Positions 1 to 8,540 of a stretch of 34,149 nucleotides of DNA are shown piece after piece. Position 1 is the stretch's first letter. Each line of letters begins with the position of its first letter. Source of the stretch: Candidatus Methanophagales archaeon (GTDB taxonomy: Archaea > Halobacteriota > Syntropharchaeia > Alkanophagales > Methanospirareceae); NCBI GenBank assembly GCA_003336485.1, contig QENH01000179.1, positions 1 to 34,149 on the forward strand, read 5' to 3'. The position numbers and the translations under genes are program-made. The notes under the pieces are model-generated. The model ran no database searches. It was given only the letters and a program-made list of their open reading frames with translations, and was not told the DNA's origin.

Positions 1-423
1 AGAAATAGTCCTTTCGAACACGGTGAGATGAAGCGAGTGGTCAATAGCTTCCTTCAGATGTGGGATAACTTTGAAGGGGAGTCTCTTATAATTGCAGCAA
101 CAAATCATCAACATCTTTTAGACCCCGCACTATGGAGAAGATTCGACGAGCTCATCTATTTTGGGGTTCCTGACAAGGAGCGGCAAATTAGAATTTTTAA
201 AAAGTATCTCAGAGCAACAAGGACTAAAGGTATAGATTTAGACTATTTTGGGGATAAGACAGAAGGCATGAGTCCCGCAGACATAGAAATGATTTGTTTG
301 AATGCCATAAAGGATGTTATTCTCTCGGGTAAGAAATCGTTAACCGGAGATGTATTAGAAGAACATATTGAAAAACAACGAGAACGAATCAAAATGAAGA
401 ATAAAATTATGAGTGGAGAGTGA
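1..423 (+). CDS. AAA+ ATPase, C-terminal part (5' end outside window)
   Basis: The reading frame is open from base 1 with no stop upstream of the ATG at 28, and the residues before that ATG (RNSPFEHGE) already match an AAA+ core, so the gene begins left of the window. Visible parts are a sensor-1 strand with its Asn (IIAATNHQHLLDPAL), an arginine-finger-like RRFD just after it, and a helical C-terminal lid ending in a basic, coiled tail. Walker A and B lie outside. This order is that of classical COG0464-type ATPases that remodel or unfold proteins. Its stop abuts the next gene, a subtilisin-like protease, so the two are probably one transcript; a partnership in which the ATPase feeds or controls the protease is inference. 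Confidence 0.85.
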   Translation, partial: RNSPFEHGEMKRVVNSFLQMWDNFEGESLIIAATNHQHLLDPALWRRFDELIYFGVPDKERQIRIFKKYLRATRTKGIDLDYFGDKTEGMSPADIEMICLNAIKDVILSGKKSLTGDVLEEHIEKQRERIKMKNKIMSGE

Positions 424-424
424 A

Positions 425-2836
425 ATGATGGACAGATTACCTCATCTGCGTTTACCTGTTATGGTAGAAGGTTTACCAAGAAGTAAGAAAAAAGTCTATT
501 CAAAACCGAAAAAAAAGAGAGGTGATGCGGAACGAACGGAATTTGGGATGAAGGTTCTGGATGAGAGCGATAAAATCATTGAAAAATTTTCAAAGTGGAA
601 GGATAAGTATGGGAATAGGATAGATCCTGCATTAATCTTTAAGATAGAGGCAAATTCACCAATTAATGAAGCTGATCTCGATAAGATGCGGCTTAAAGTT
701 CTCGGAGTGGATTATAAAGATGCTGTGGTGGTCTTTGCCGATGATAAGCATTTAAATGTGTTTAAAAAAATGTTGAAGGAACATTCTGGAGAGATCCCTC
801 CCTCGCAAACAGGCGCGAGATATGCATTTATCCATGCATTTGAGGATCTTAGAGAAATAACACCCGATGAAAAGAAAGGGACCAGACTAAGAAAAGAACC
901 ACTGAAAGAGGGAGAGATCGCTATATTGGACATCGAATTATGGCATTTGGGTAAAGATTATAGGGAACAGATGCTTTCTTGGAAAGAGGGTATAGATGAA
1001 ATTTTAAAGAAGGATGGAGGAGGTGTTACGGATTTCTATCCCGGACAGGCATTATTTATTATACGAGCAAAAGTTCCCTCTGCCATATTGGATGATCTTC
1101 TGAATTTTGGACAGGTGGCACGAATAGATCGTCCTCCTAAGACCGTGTTAGACCTGGCGAAGGTTAAAAGAATTTCTCTGGACGAGATTGGTGAAATTCC
1201 AACTCCTGAAGATAATGCTCCCGGTGTCTTGATTGTTGATTCTGGCATAATGAGTGGGCATCCTCTCTTAAAATCTGCAATAGGCGATGCACAATCATAT
1301 CTAAATGGAAAATCTCCGGCAGATGAAGATGGTCATGGCACCGCTGTTACTGGGATTGCGTTATATGGCGATTTGAAAAAATGCATTGATGTGAAGACCT
1401 TTAATCCTGAGTTGTGGATATTCTCAGCCCGTGTCTGTGATGAGAATGGCGACTATGATGAAGAGAAACTTCCTGAGACGCAGCTACGTGATGCGATAAA
1501 GTATTTCGTTAGTAATTATGATAATGTAAGGGTCGTTAATTTGTCAATAGGCGACCCGGAAGAGGTATATCGAGTAGAGGAATACCAGTTCAGGTTGGCG
1601 GCGGCTATTGACGAGATAGCTTTTGAGTATAAAGACAAGAACATATTATTTGTTGTTTCCGCTGGGAATTATGGAGATGGCAGGACAGTAGTTGAGTATC
1701 TTGAGGAGAAGACCGGAAGTAGATATCCAAACTATTTGTTGAATGACTCCCGTGCGAAAATAATAGATCCTGCAACCTCTGCGCTGGCTTTGACTGTTGG
1801 CTCTCTGAGTTTAGGTCAGAGATCTGCACAGAGGTGGTTTACTAACACTTTAGCAGGTTTTGAAGAGTTTCCATCTCCCTTCACACGAACGGGACCTGGT
1901 GTGAATGGTATGATAAAACCTGATTTGGTGGAGCTTGGTGGCGATTTAAGCATTGAAAGAGGTTCAGGGATCGTGACTGACCCTTCCATTGGTGTGATTA
2001 CAACAGAGAAGGATTTTCTTACAGAAGGTTTGTTTAGAGTTGAGGATGGTACAAGTTTTTCCGCCGCAAAAGTTTCCCATCTGGCAGCAAAACTGTGGAA
2101 AGAACGCCCTACTGCAACTTCAAATCTGATTAAAGCACTATTGACCGCTTCGGCAAAAATACCAGAACCAGAAATAAGACCACCACCTTTAGATAAACTC
2201 GACCTGAAAAAGGGCTTGGCTGAAGAAAAAACTGAGTTACTTAATATTTACGGGCAAGGACTTCCAAATCTTGATAGAGCTTCGTTTTCTACTACCAACA
2301 GGGTGCTGTTGATAGATGAACGGAAGATAAAATTGAACGATATTGACATTTACGAGATTCCAGTTCCAAATGAGTTTTATAAAGGTACCGGAAGAAGAAC
2401 GCTTGCGGTCACACTTGCTTTTGACCCCCCCACTCGAATGAGAAGAAAGCAGTATCTCGGGGTTACAATGGAGTTTCACCTCTTCAGGGGTGTTGATGTA
2501 GAGACGATAGAGCAAAAGTATGCTAAACTGGAGGAGGTTGCTGTGGAAGAAGAGATTGTTCCACCATCATTAGAGAGGAATAAAATAGACTTGGTCCCGG
2601 GTGTAAATTTAGCAAAAAAAGGAACAGTCCAGAAGAGAATGTGGATAATAGATCGCGCACCTAAAGATACAGATGAATCGTTGAAATTGGTCGTAATTTG
2701 CAATGATAAATGGATAAACGATGATACATATAGACAAAGATATGCGGTCGTTGTAATTGTGGAGCAGCGGGAAAATGTTAGATTGTATAACAGGGTTAGG
2801 GAGATGATACGCTTGAGAACGAGAATACGGGTATGA
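425..2836 (+). CDS. Subtilisin-like serine protease (peptidase S8), cytoplasmic
   Basis: A full S8 catalytic set is visible: Asp in VLIVDSG (about residue 272), His in DGHGTAVTG (304), oxyanion Asn in VVSAGNYGDG (415) and Ser in DGTSFSAAK (544). About 260 residues precede the Asp and may form a propeptide-like or partner-binding domain; about 260 follow the Ser and carry no motif I recognise. There is no signal peptide or membrane segment, so the enzyme should act inside the cell. The ORF track starts at GTG 413, but GGAG at 415-418 sits correctly for the ATG at 425, which I prefer. It follows the AAA+ ATPase with essentially no gap. ATPase-subtilase pairs recur in prokaryotic genomes; a defence or quality-control role is inference. 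Confidence 0.9.
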   Translation: MMDRLPHLRLPVMVEGLPRSKKKVYSKPKKKRGDAERTEFGMKVLDESDKIIEKFSKWKDKYGNRIDPALIFKIEANSPINEADLDKMRLKVLGVDYKDAVVVFADDKHLNVFKKMLKEHSGEIPPSQTGARYAFIHAFEDLREITPDEKKGTRLRKEPLKEGEIAILDIELWHLGKDYREQMLSWKEGIDEILKKDGGGVTDFYPGQALFIIRAKVPSAILDDLLNFGQVARIDRPPKTVLDLAKVKRISLDEIGEIPTPEDNAPGVLIVDSGIMSGHPLLKSAIGDAQSYLNGKSPADEDGHGTAVTGIALYGDLKKCIDVKTFNPELWIFSARVCDENGDYDEEKLPETQLRDAIKYFVSNYDNVRVVNLSIGDPEEVYRVEEYQFRLAAAIDEIAFEYKDKNILFVVSAGNYGDGRTVVEYLEEKTGSRYPNYLLNDSRAKIIDPATSALALTVGSLSLGQRSAQRWFTNTLAGFEEFPSPFTRTGPGVNGMIKPDLVELGGDLSIERGSGIVTDPSIGVITTEKDFLTEGLFRVEDGTSFSAAKVSHLAAKLWKERPTATSNLIKALLTASAKIPEPEIRPPPLDKLDLKKGLAEEKTELLNIYGQGLPNLDRASFSTTNRVLLIDERKIKLNDIDIYEIPVPNEFYKGTGRRTLAVTLAFDPPTRMRRKQYLGVTMEFHLFRGVDVETIEQKYAKLEEVAVEEEIVPPSLERNKIDLVPGVNLAKKGTVQKRMWIIDRAPKDTDESLKLVVICNDKWINDDTYRQRYAVVVIVEQRENVRLYNRVREMIRLRTRIRV

Positions 2837-2950
2837 AGGAGTGATTGGCTTGAATATGAGACGATTATCGACAGGCAATATCAGAAACATTACCGATGGA
2901 AAGCAAAGCGAAGAAAGTAAAGAGCAGGATGAGGAAAGCTCTGGAAAAAT

Positions 2951-2980
2951 CTATAAAGGATAGGAGATCTTTATATTTTA
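2951..2980 (+). promoter_or_regulatory. Candidate TATA boxes upstream of proB
   Basis: Two A/T-rich boxes, CTATAAAG at 2951-2958 and TTATATTTTA at 2971-2980, lie upstream of the proB start at 3004. The first would place transcription start near 2980, leaving a short leader that contains GGAG at 2991-2994. This is pattern matching only. Confidence 0.35.
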
Positions 2981-3003
2981 GATCCTAACGGGAGCCGGTG
3001 CAC

Positions 3004-4122
3004 ATGAATAGGAAAGCTATAACAAAAGCGAAGAGGATCGTAATAAAGATAGGAACCAGCAACCTCACCGATAAGAGCTACCGGCTTGAGCCACGGAAAG
3101 TGGAAAAGCTCACTAAAGAGATCGTCGAATTAAAGAAGCTGGGCAAAGAAGTCATTGTAGTGACGTCAGGCGCTATCGGTGCGGGTATCGGTAAACTTGA
3201 CCTGAAGCAAAGACCTCGAGACATAAAGGTATTACAGGCTACTGCTGCTGTTGGTCAAAGTGTCCTGATGAGCACCTATGACAGCTATTTCGCTCGTTTT
3301 GGACAGACAATCGCCCAGGTTTTGTTGACATACGGTGACTTCGTCAACAGACAGCGGTACCTCAACATTAGAAATACATTGCTTACATTGCTTAAGTCCG
3401 GTGTAATCCCAATAATAAATGAGAATGACACCGTGGCAGTGGACGAGCTGAAATTTGGCGATAACGACAATTTATCCGCATTGGTAGCATGCAACCTCGG
3501 TGCGGACCTACTTATTTTACTCTCTGACATAGACGGTTTGTACACATATAACCCTAAACGGAGCGCGAAAGCGGAATTCATACCCGTTGTGGACGATATA
3601 ACAGATGAGATCGAACGTATTGCGGAAACAGGCGGTAAAACGAGTGTCGGTGGCATGAAGACGAAGATACAAGCCGCCAAGGTAGCCATGAAAGCAGGCA
3701 TCCCCATGATCATCGCAAACGGTAGTGACGAGAACATACTCATGCAGATCATAGAAGCTGCGCCTGTTGGTACGTTATTCATACCAAAACAGGAGCGGAT
3801 AAACGATAGGGAGCATTGGATTCTCTTCTCTGCCTCGCCAAAGGGCCAAATCAAAGTGGATGCAGGTGCTAAGACCGCATTGGTCAAACAAGGCGGTAGC
3901 TTGCTACCTTCCGGGATCGTCGGTGTTGAAAATGAGTTCATCTGTGGCGATTCCGTAAGCATTGTTGACGCCAAAGGTGTGGAATTCGCTCGCGGCATCA
4001 CAAACTACTCAAGCAGCGATATAGAGAAGATAAAAGGAGCGCAATCGCGTGAAATCGAGCTGCTCTTGGGTCGCAAAGGATACGATGCGGTGGTTTATAG
4101 AAGTAATCTTGTGTTAGTGTAA
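3004..4122 (+). CDS. proB: Glutamate 5-kinase with C-terminal PUA domain
   Basis: Phosphorylates L-glutamate to glutamyl 5-phosphate, first step of proline synthesis. The amino acid kinase fold is clear: an N-terminal IKIGTSNLT phosphate loop, VTSGAIGAGIG, the substrate-loop NENDTVAVDELKFGDNDNLSA and SDIDGLYTYNP. From about residue 275 to the end the sequence fits a PUA domain, and the total length (372 aa) is usual for two-domain ProB. The track begins at GTG 2998; the ATG at 3004 has GGAG at better spacing and is preferred. No proA or proC lies next to it, so the gene is an orphan of its pathway here. It appears monocistronic, with a separate promoter after the protease gene. Confidence 0.93.
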   Translation: MNRKAITKAKRIVIKIGTSNLTDKSYRLEPRKVEKLTKEIVELKKLGKEVIVVTSGAIGAGIGKLDLKQRPRDIKVLQATAAVGQSVLMSTYDSYFARFGQTIAQVLLTYGDFVNRQRYLNIRNTLLTLLKSGVIPIINENDTVAVDELKFGDNDNLSALVACNLGADLLILLSDIDGLYTYNPKRSAKAEFIPVVDDITDEIERIAETGGKTSVGGMKTKIQAAKVAMKAGIPMIIANGSDENILMQIIEAAPVGTLFIPKQERINDREHWILFSASPKGQIKVDAGAKTALVKQGGSLLPSGIVGVENEFICGDSVSIVDAKGVEFARGITNYSSSDIEKIKGAQSREIELLLGRKGYDAVVYRSNLVLV

Positions 4123-4165
4123 AATCTGATTTTCTCTTTTGCGGAAATGGCAAAAATATGCAAGT

Positions 4166-4693
4166 TTAATTCTCTTCCGCTTCGGTCTTTCTCTCGTATA
4201 ACACCCATCCGGAAGAATCTATCTTCCCATTTGCTAATACAACTATTGTTCCATCGTCTGTCTTTATACGCGTTTTTCTTAACGTAACCTCGAGGATCTT
4301 TCCTCTATATTTCATCGTCTCAACCTCGTCACCAATATTGAAGTGCTTGTCTAACAGGATGAATATCCCTGCCACCGCATCGCTTAAGACGTTCTTAATG
4401 GCTAATGCAACAGCAAGACCGACTATAACAGAAGCGCCAAGGAGTGGCATAAGTATCTCTTCTAAATTCAGTTCATCAATGACATACATCAGAACAATGA
4501 ACCATAGAGCATACACGACGACTCTTCGCAAGATGTTCTGTACATCCAAAGACATAACGCGAATGCTTAAGAACCTTTTAAGTAATCTGCTAATTAGTCC
4601 AATCACGAAAAAAGCGACTACCAGAACTACTAACACTTTCAAATACAACACAGCATCCTGAGATAAATTTGATATATCCATCATATGTACCAT
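4166..4693 (-). CDS. Short MscS-type mechanosensitive channel
   Basis: Membrane protein of 175 aa with three hydrophobic segments. The third carries the small-residue-rich pore helix and following sequence typical of MscS (GLAVALAIKNVLSDAVAG, then LDKHFNIGDEV), followed by a beta domain with RKTRIKTDDGTIVVLANG. The C-terminal alpha/beta cage of full MscS proteins is missing, so this is a minimal version, as seen in several archaea. The expected function is release of solutes on hypo-osmotic shock. It converges with proB (43 nt between the stops). ATG at 4693 and two ATGs at 4687 and 4684 are possible starts; no ribosome binding site decides between them. Confidence 0.85.
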   Translation of the reverse strand: MVHMMDISNLSQDAVLYLKVLVVLVVAFFVIGLISRLLKRFLSIRVMSLDVQNILRRVVVYALWFIVLMYVIDELNLEEILMPLLGASVIVGLAVALAIKNVLSDAVAGIFILLDKHFNIGDEVETMKYRGKILEVTLRKTRIKTDDGTIVVLANGKIDSSGWVLYERKTEAEEN

Positions 4694-4980
4694 ATACTTT
4701 TTAGATCTTCGGATATATAAATTAATAGCACCTAAATCCGGTGTTAATCTCGTTAAACCGCAGATGCAGTACCATCCACGTATTTCACAGTAGGATTACC
4801 CCTAATGGCAGATGTAGCCGCAATGGCAATCTGCAATGTAATGTAATGTAGCTTCTTGACGACAGTTGTGCTTTTTTACCCTTGCCATACAAATACTATT
4901 TTAAACGAGAGCTTTAAAAGAGGGAAGCTGTGTAATCTTGCTTAACAAACCAAATAGAGCAAATATAAATACAAAGGCAT
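4694..4980. other. Divergent spacer between mscS and the MATE gene
   Basis: This 287-nt spacer separates two divergently transcribed genes. It has a possible hairpin pairing GCAGAT near 4808 with ATCTGC near 4828, an ATGTA/ATGTAA triplication after it, TTTTTT at 4871-4876, and TATA-like boxes at 4897-4903 (TTTTAAA), 4913-4919 (CTTTAAA) and 4960-4969 (AATATAAATA). The last lies only about 15 nt before the MATE ATG. I recognise no known riboswitch or RNA. Confidence 0.3.
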
Positions 4981-6414
4981 ATGAACAATACAGGACCAGC
5001 AGAGACGGCCATTTCTGATGCGTCGTTGCAGGATAAGAAAACCGTGGGCGTAGCGACGTTACTTGGCGATCCGAAGAGAGCCATTATCAAACTCGCAGTA
5101 CCTATGATCGCAGCTATGTCACTGCAAACAATCTACAATCTCGTGGATGCCATTTGGGTCTCGGGTCTTGGTGCAAACGCGCTCGCAGCTATTGGTTTCG
5201 TATTCCCCTTCTTCTTTCTGGCTATGGGGCTGTCAAATGGGTTAGGTGTAGGTGCTGGGTCTGCCATATCGCGTAGGATCGGAGCCCGAGATAAGCAGGG
5301 TGCAGACAACGTGGCCGTTCATACACTCATTATGATGCTGTTACTCACTCTTCTTTTTACCATACCGCTGTATGCCTTTACTGACGAGCTATTTGTTCTG
5401 ATAGGTGCAGGTAAGACGGCAGATATGGCCACATCATATGCCCGAATTTTCTTCGCCGGCAGTATTTTCATGTTTTTCACTAACGTAGCAAATGCGATAC
5501 TGCGGAGTGAAGGAGACGCCAAGCGCGCCATGTACGCAATGGCATTGGGTGCAGTTCTGAATATTATCCTGGACCCGATTTTTATCTACTCTTTTGGCCT
5601 GGGAGTTGCCGGTGCTGCCTGGGCCACAGTCATATCGCTGGCCATTACATCAGTTATCATGCTAAACTGGCTGCTTTTCAAAAAGGATACGTACGTATCA
5701 TTCAAGTTCAGTGGGTTCCAATTTGATAAAGAGATAGTTAAGGATATTTTCAGGGTCGCTCTGCCTGCATCCGTGATGCAGCTCGCTGTATCGTTAACCA
5801 TATTGATATTGAATCTCATATTAGTAAATGTGGGCAACACCGATTCCGTAGCAATATATTCAACGGGGTGGCGGGTAGTAACAATAGCAATATTGCCGCT
5901 TATGGGTATCGCTACTGCCGTTGTATCGGTGACCGGAGCTGCTTTTGGTGCGCACGCATATGAAAAGGTAAGTATTGCACATCTCTATGCAACAAAGGTG
6001 GGTCTCGTGATAGAGTCGGCTATAGGAGTGGCAACCTTCATTCTTGCACCTCAGATCGCTATGATATTCACACATTCTGAGGGGGCGGCACATTTAGCTC
6101 CCGAGCTGACATTGTTTTTCCGGATAATGAGTCTATTTTACCCATCTGTATCATTTGGAATGCTATCTTCTTCGCTCTTTCAAGGAACAGGGAAAGGTAT
6201 GTACGCACTGGTAGTCACGCTTTTGCGTACGCTAATCCTAATGCCGTTATTTGCTCTCCTTTTCGCTTTCAATCTCGAACAGGGAGTGGTTGGCGTATGG
6301 TGGGGCGTGGTTGTAGCAAACATAATAGGTCCCGCAGTAGCGTTCGCATGGGCGAGGCTGTATATAAGGCAGTTAAGAACAAACTTTACATCCCGCCCCA
6401 GAGCACAAGAATAA
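4981..6414 (+). CDS. MATE family multidrug/cation antiporter
   Basis: A 477-aa polytopic membrane protein with about twelve hydrophobic segments in two six-helix halves. The MATE signatures are present: an N-terminal LAVPMIAAMSLQTIYNLVDAIWV with the conserved Asp, GLGVGAGSAISRRIGARD, and LRSEGDAKRAMYAMALG before LDPIFIY. Members export cationic drugs or metabolites using Na+ or H+ gradients; the substrate cannot be told from sequence. The first ~35 residues are hydrophilic and cytoplasmic. Its last 29 bases overlap the 3' end of the converging exchanger gene, so transcripts of the two genes would be complementary at their ends. Confidence 0.93.
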   Translation: MNNTGPAETAISDASLQDKKTVGVATLLGDPKRAIIKLAVPMIAAMSLQTIYNLVDAIWVSGLGANALAAIGFVFPFFFLAMGLSNGLGVGAGSAISRRIGARDKQGADNVAVHTLIMMLLLTLLFTIPLYAFTDELFVLIGAGKTADMATSYARIFFAGSIFMFFTNVANAILRSEGDAKRAMYAMALGAVLNIILDPIFIYSFGLGVAGAAWATVISLAITSVIMLNWLLFKKDTYVSFKFSGFQFDKEIVKDIFRVALPASVMQLAVSLTILILNLILVNVGNTDSVAIYSTGWRVVTIAILPLMGIATAVVSVTGAAFGAHAYEKVSIAHLYATKVGLVIESAIGVATFILAPQIAMIFTHSEGAAHLAPELTLFFRIMSLFYPSVSFGMLSSSLFQGTGKGMYALVVTLLRTLILMPLFALLFAFNLEQGVVGVWWGVVVANIIGPAVAFAWARLYIRQLRTNFTSRPRAQE

Positions 6415-7336
6415 TAAGATAGCTAACGTAAACAGCAGCTAATACAACTGCCTCTTTCTTACCTAAACTTCGCCTGAAGATGATTATGGCTAAGAATACG
6501 AATACGGATAGTAAGAGATAGAACGCAGATAGTCCTATGTTGCCCTGAATATGAGTTACCGCAACGAAACTGAAAGGCAAACCTATCCCAGCCAGGAGAT
6601 CGAAAATATTACTGCCCAGTGCGTTAGAAACGGCTAAACTCCCCATACCCTTCCTTGACGCATCCACCGACACGAAAAGGTCGGGGACTGAGGTCGCGAT
6701 CGCAATAATAATCAAGCTAAAGAGCGATTGCGATAAACCGAAAGTATCAGTAATATAAACTGTTGACTTAACCATTATATCCGCACTCACTGCTATACCA
6801 GCAACACCTATTCCGGTATAAATAATCGCCTTCCGTGTTGATACATACTTGAACTCCTCTTTGGGTACGAACTTACCTTTTATTGCATCCTTAAACAGCC
6901 AGATGAAATAGACGATATAGAGCAAGAACCAGGATAAAGCTTCCCATTGTGTCAAAACGCCATCCATGATCGTCACTACCGTAACAATCACAACGAGGAG
7001 ATAAAATACCCCGTCCCGTTTGAGTACTTTCTCATCGAGAACGCATTTTCGCACCCAGAAGGAGAAAGCAACCAATAAGGAGATATTAAAGATGGCCGAG
7101 CCGACGATTGTCCCCAGACCTATATCCGGATGCCCTTCCACAACAGAGAATACGGACGCACCCATCTCCGGTGCACTGCTCACCATAGCAGCGACAGAAG
7201 CGCCTGCAACTGATTCGGGCACGCTGAATCGTTTCGCAAGAGAACCTAAACCACTCACAAAGAGACTGGTCAGATAGAAAAACGCTATAAAACAGATTAC
7301 AAGAGCAACAATCCGTAATTCTAACTCGTAGCTCAA
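6386..7336 (-). CDS. CaCA-family Na+/Ca2+-type cation exchanger
   Basis: Membrane antiporter with about ten helices and the two inverted alpha repeats of the CaCA superfamily: alpha-1 contains AAMVSSAPEMGASVFS and GSAIFNISLL, alpha-2 contains IAIATSVPDLFVSVDAS and GSNIFDLLAG. The first repeat has the usual Pro-Glu pair; the second has Pro-Asp, which is found in some archaeal and YrbG-like members. The track starts at ATG 7471 and adds 45 polar residues unlike the family. I prefer TTG at 7336, with GGGGAGGG about 6 nt before it and a TATA box (TTATATA, 7387-7393) about 25 nt upstream of the implied transcript start. The gene converges on and overlaps the MATE gene. Confidence 0.87.
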   Translation of the reverse strand: MSYELELRIVALVICFIAFFYLTSLFVSGLGSLAKRFSVPESVAGASVAAMVSSAPEMGASVFSVVEGHPDIGLGTIVGSAIFNISLLVAFSFWVRKCVLDEKVLKRDGVFYLLVVIVTVVTIMDGVLTQWEALSWFLLYIVYFIWLFKDAIKGKFVPKEEFKYVSTRKAIIYTGIGVAGIAVSADIMVKSTVYITDTFGLSQSLFSLIIIAIATSVPDLFVSVDASRKGMGSLAVSNALGSNIFDLLAGIGLPFSFVAVTHIQGNIGLSAFYLLLSVFVFLAIIIFRRSLGKKEAVVLAAVYVSYLIILVLWGGM

Positions 7337-7386
7337 TCTCTTTACCCTCCCCTCTGTTTTAGCTTGTTCATTCTTGTTTGTTATGC

Positions 7387-7393
7387 TATATAA
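7387..7393 (-). promoter_or_regulatory. TATA box for the CaCA exchanger
   Basis: On the minus strand TTATATAG lies where transcription would start near 7365. That leaves a leader of about 29 nt with a GGGGAGGG ribosome binding site before TTG 7336, and it puts the track's ATG 7471 upstream of the promoter, which argues against that start. Confidence 0.5.
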
Positions 7394-7522
7394 GGTAATA
7401 TTCTTTGTATTTGTATTTGTCCAAACAATTGGATTTACCGAAGGTTCGTGATGACTGGTCGCACATGCCAATATTTAGCAACATATAGTGTTATAGTTTT
7501 CGGTTTCACGAAAAACTGAAAA

Positions 7523-7550
7523 GCTTAAATAGGGGCGTCCGAATATAAAT
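7523..7550 (+). promoter_or_regulatory. TATA boxes for the RHH-MacB gene run
   Basis: GCTTAAATAG at 7523-7532, preceded by an A-rich BRE-like stretch, and GAATATAAATAA at 7541-7552 are both credible archaeal promoter elements upstream of the regulator at 7613. Either would leave a leader of roughly 40 to 60 nt. Confidence 0.45.
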
Positions 7551-7612
7551 AAACAAGTCCGCCGAAAAAAGCGACGGGGCTGAGATATAAAAAGGGAGCG
7601 AAATGTAAAGAA

Positions 7613-7864
7613 ATGAATAGAAAAAAATGTTTTGTAGATCTGAAAATACCGGCTGAAGAAGTTGAGAATATAGATGCGCTCGTTAGAGCAGGATATTATG
7701 GGTGTAGAAGCGACGCAATCAGAGATGTAATAAAGCGTGGAGCTGCGAGTGTTAGAGCAAGATATCCCGCGCAGTATGAGTATGGAGTAGGAGAAGGAGC
7801 GAAAGTAGATGCGAAGAGAAATTTGGCTCCTGCATTGACCGCCAAGGTGCAAGCTTATATATAA
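7613..7864 (+). CDS. Ribbon-helix-helix (CopG/Arc-like) transcription regulator
   Basis: An 83-aa protein whose first half reads as an RHH domain: a beta strand near CFVDLKIP, a helix with ENIDALVRAGYYG and a second helix SDAIRDVIKRGAA. RHH proteins bind DNA as dimers, with the strand entering the major groove. The C-terminal ~35 residues are polar and unrecognised. It is the first gene of a same-strand run with Yip1-like, secreted, ATPase and permease genes, so regulation of that exporter is a reasonable inference. A GGAG sits about 13 nt before the ATG, slightly far. Confidence 0.72.
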   Translation: MNRKKCFVDLKIPAEEVENIDALVRAGYYGCRSDAIRDVIKRGAASVRARYPAQYEYGVGEGAKVDAKRNLAPALTAKVQAYI

Positions 7865-7898
7865 AAATACCGCTAAAGTATGAAATAGGGGAATAAAA

Positions 7899-8540
7899 AT
7901 GCTAGAAATATTGACGAATCCGAACAAATTTTTTGAAGCGAAGAAGGATGAAGAAGTAAGTCTGAAGATACCGGCACTTATCGTTTTGATTATCGGTATA
8001 ATCAGCGGCATAGGCGCTTATTTTATGGGCGGATTAACTGCTGAAATGCTCAGCGGAACACTTCCGTCTGAGGCACAAGCGTTTCTTTCGTTCATATCCA
8101 TTAGCACTGCTATCATCGCAGTGATCGCTTCATTCATCTTCTGGATTGTCTTTGCCGTTATATTCTTCGGCTTATCATGCATATTCAAAGGCGAGGGGAA
8201 ATTCAAGCGAACACTTGAATTCGTTGGATACGGTTACATCCCGATGATAATTAGCGGCATAATAAGTGCCATATTTATCTACAATATCGTTTCAACCGCG
8301 CATATTCCCGCAGTAACAGACCCGGCAATGATAGGGATAGCACTCGAACCACTAATGAAAAGCCCAATGATGCTGCTTTCTTATGCAATCAATATTCTCT
8401 TCATGCTGTGGAGTGCGAACATATGGGTGTTCGGGCTGAAACACGCAAGGAATATAACGACGAAGAACGCATTGATTACCGTTGCGATTCCAATGGCTGC
8501 TTACGTTCTGTGGACGATCTACCAAATGGGGGTGATGTGA
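7899..8540 (+). CDS. Yip1-domain-like integral membrane protein
   Basis: A 213-aa protein with a short N-terminal amphipathic start (LTNPNKFFEAKKDE) followed by about five transmembrane segments, the pattern of archaeal and bacterial YIP1-family proteins, which often begin with 'l..P..ff'. Function in prokaryotes is not established. TAGGGGA about 8 nt before the ATG is a good ribosome binding site. The stop codon is directly followed by the ATG of the secreted protein, which shows tight coupling within the run from 7613 to 11539. Its role may be assembly or modulation of the adjacent ABC exporter (inference). Confidence 0.72.
   Translation: MLEILTNPNKFFEAKKDEEVSLKIPALIVLIIGIISGIGAYFMGGLTAEMLSGTLPSEAQAFLSFISISTAIIAVIASFIFWIVFAVIFFGLSCIFKGEGKFKRTLEFVGYGYIPMIISGIISAIFIYNIVSTAHIPAVTDPAMIGIALEPLMKSPMMLLSYAINILFMLWSANIWVFGLKHARNITTKNALITVAIPMAAYVLWTIYQMGVM

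Noticed and set aside
2850-2988. Small ORFs of about 30-37 codons between the protease and proB
   Set aside because: TTG 2850 and ATG 2897 open short frames with a possible RBS for the first, but neither has a recognisable domain and the composition is generic; the area is better explained as a promoter region.
3285-4001. 238-aa minus-strand ORF opposite proB
   Set aside because: It is the antisense shadow of a clearly conserved glutamate kinase; no motif of its own.
4740-4880. Possible riboswitch upstream of the MATE gene
   Set aside because: Only one short hairpin can be drawn; no known riboswitch core such as guanidine or fluoride is recognisable.
7475-8011. 178-aa minus-strand ORF across the RHH gene promoter
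   Set aside because: Low-complexity Ser/Phe/Ile sequence typical of antisense frames; it covers the RHH gene and its TATA boxes.
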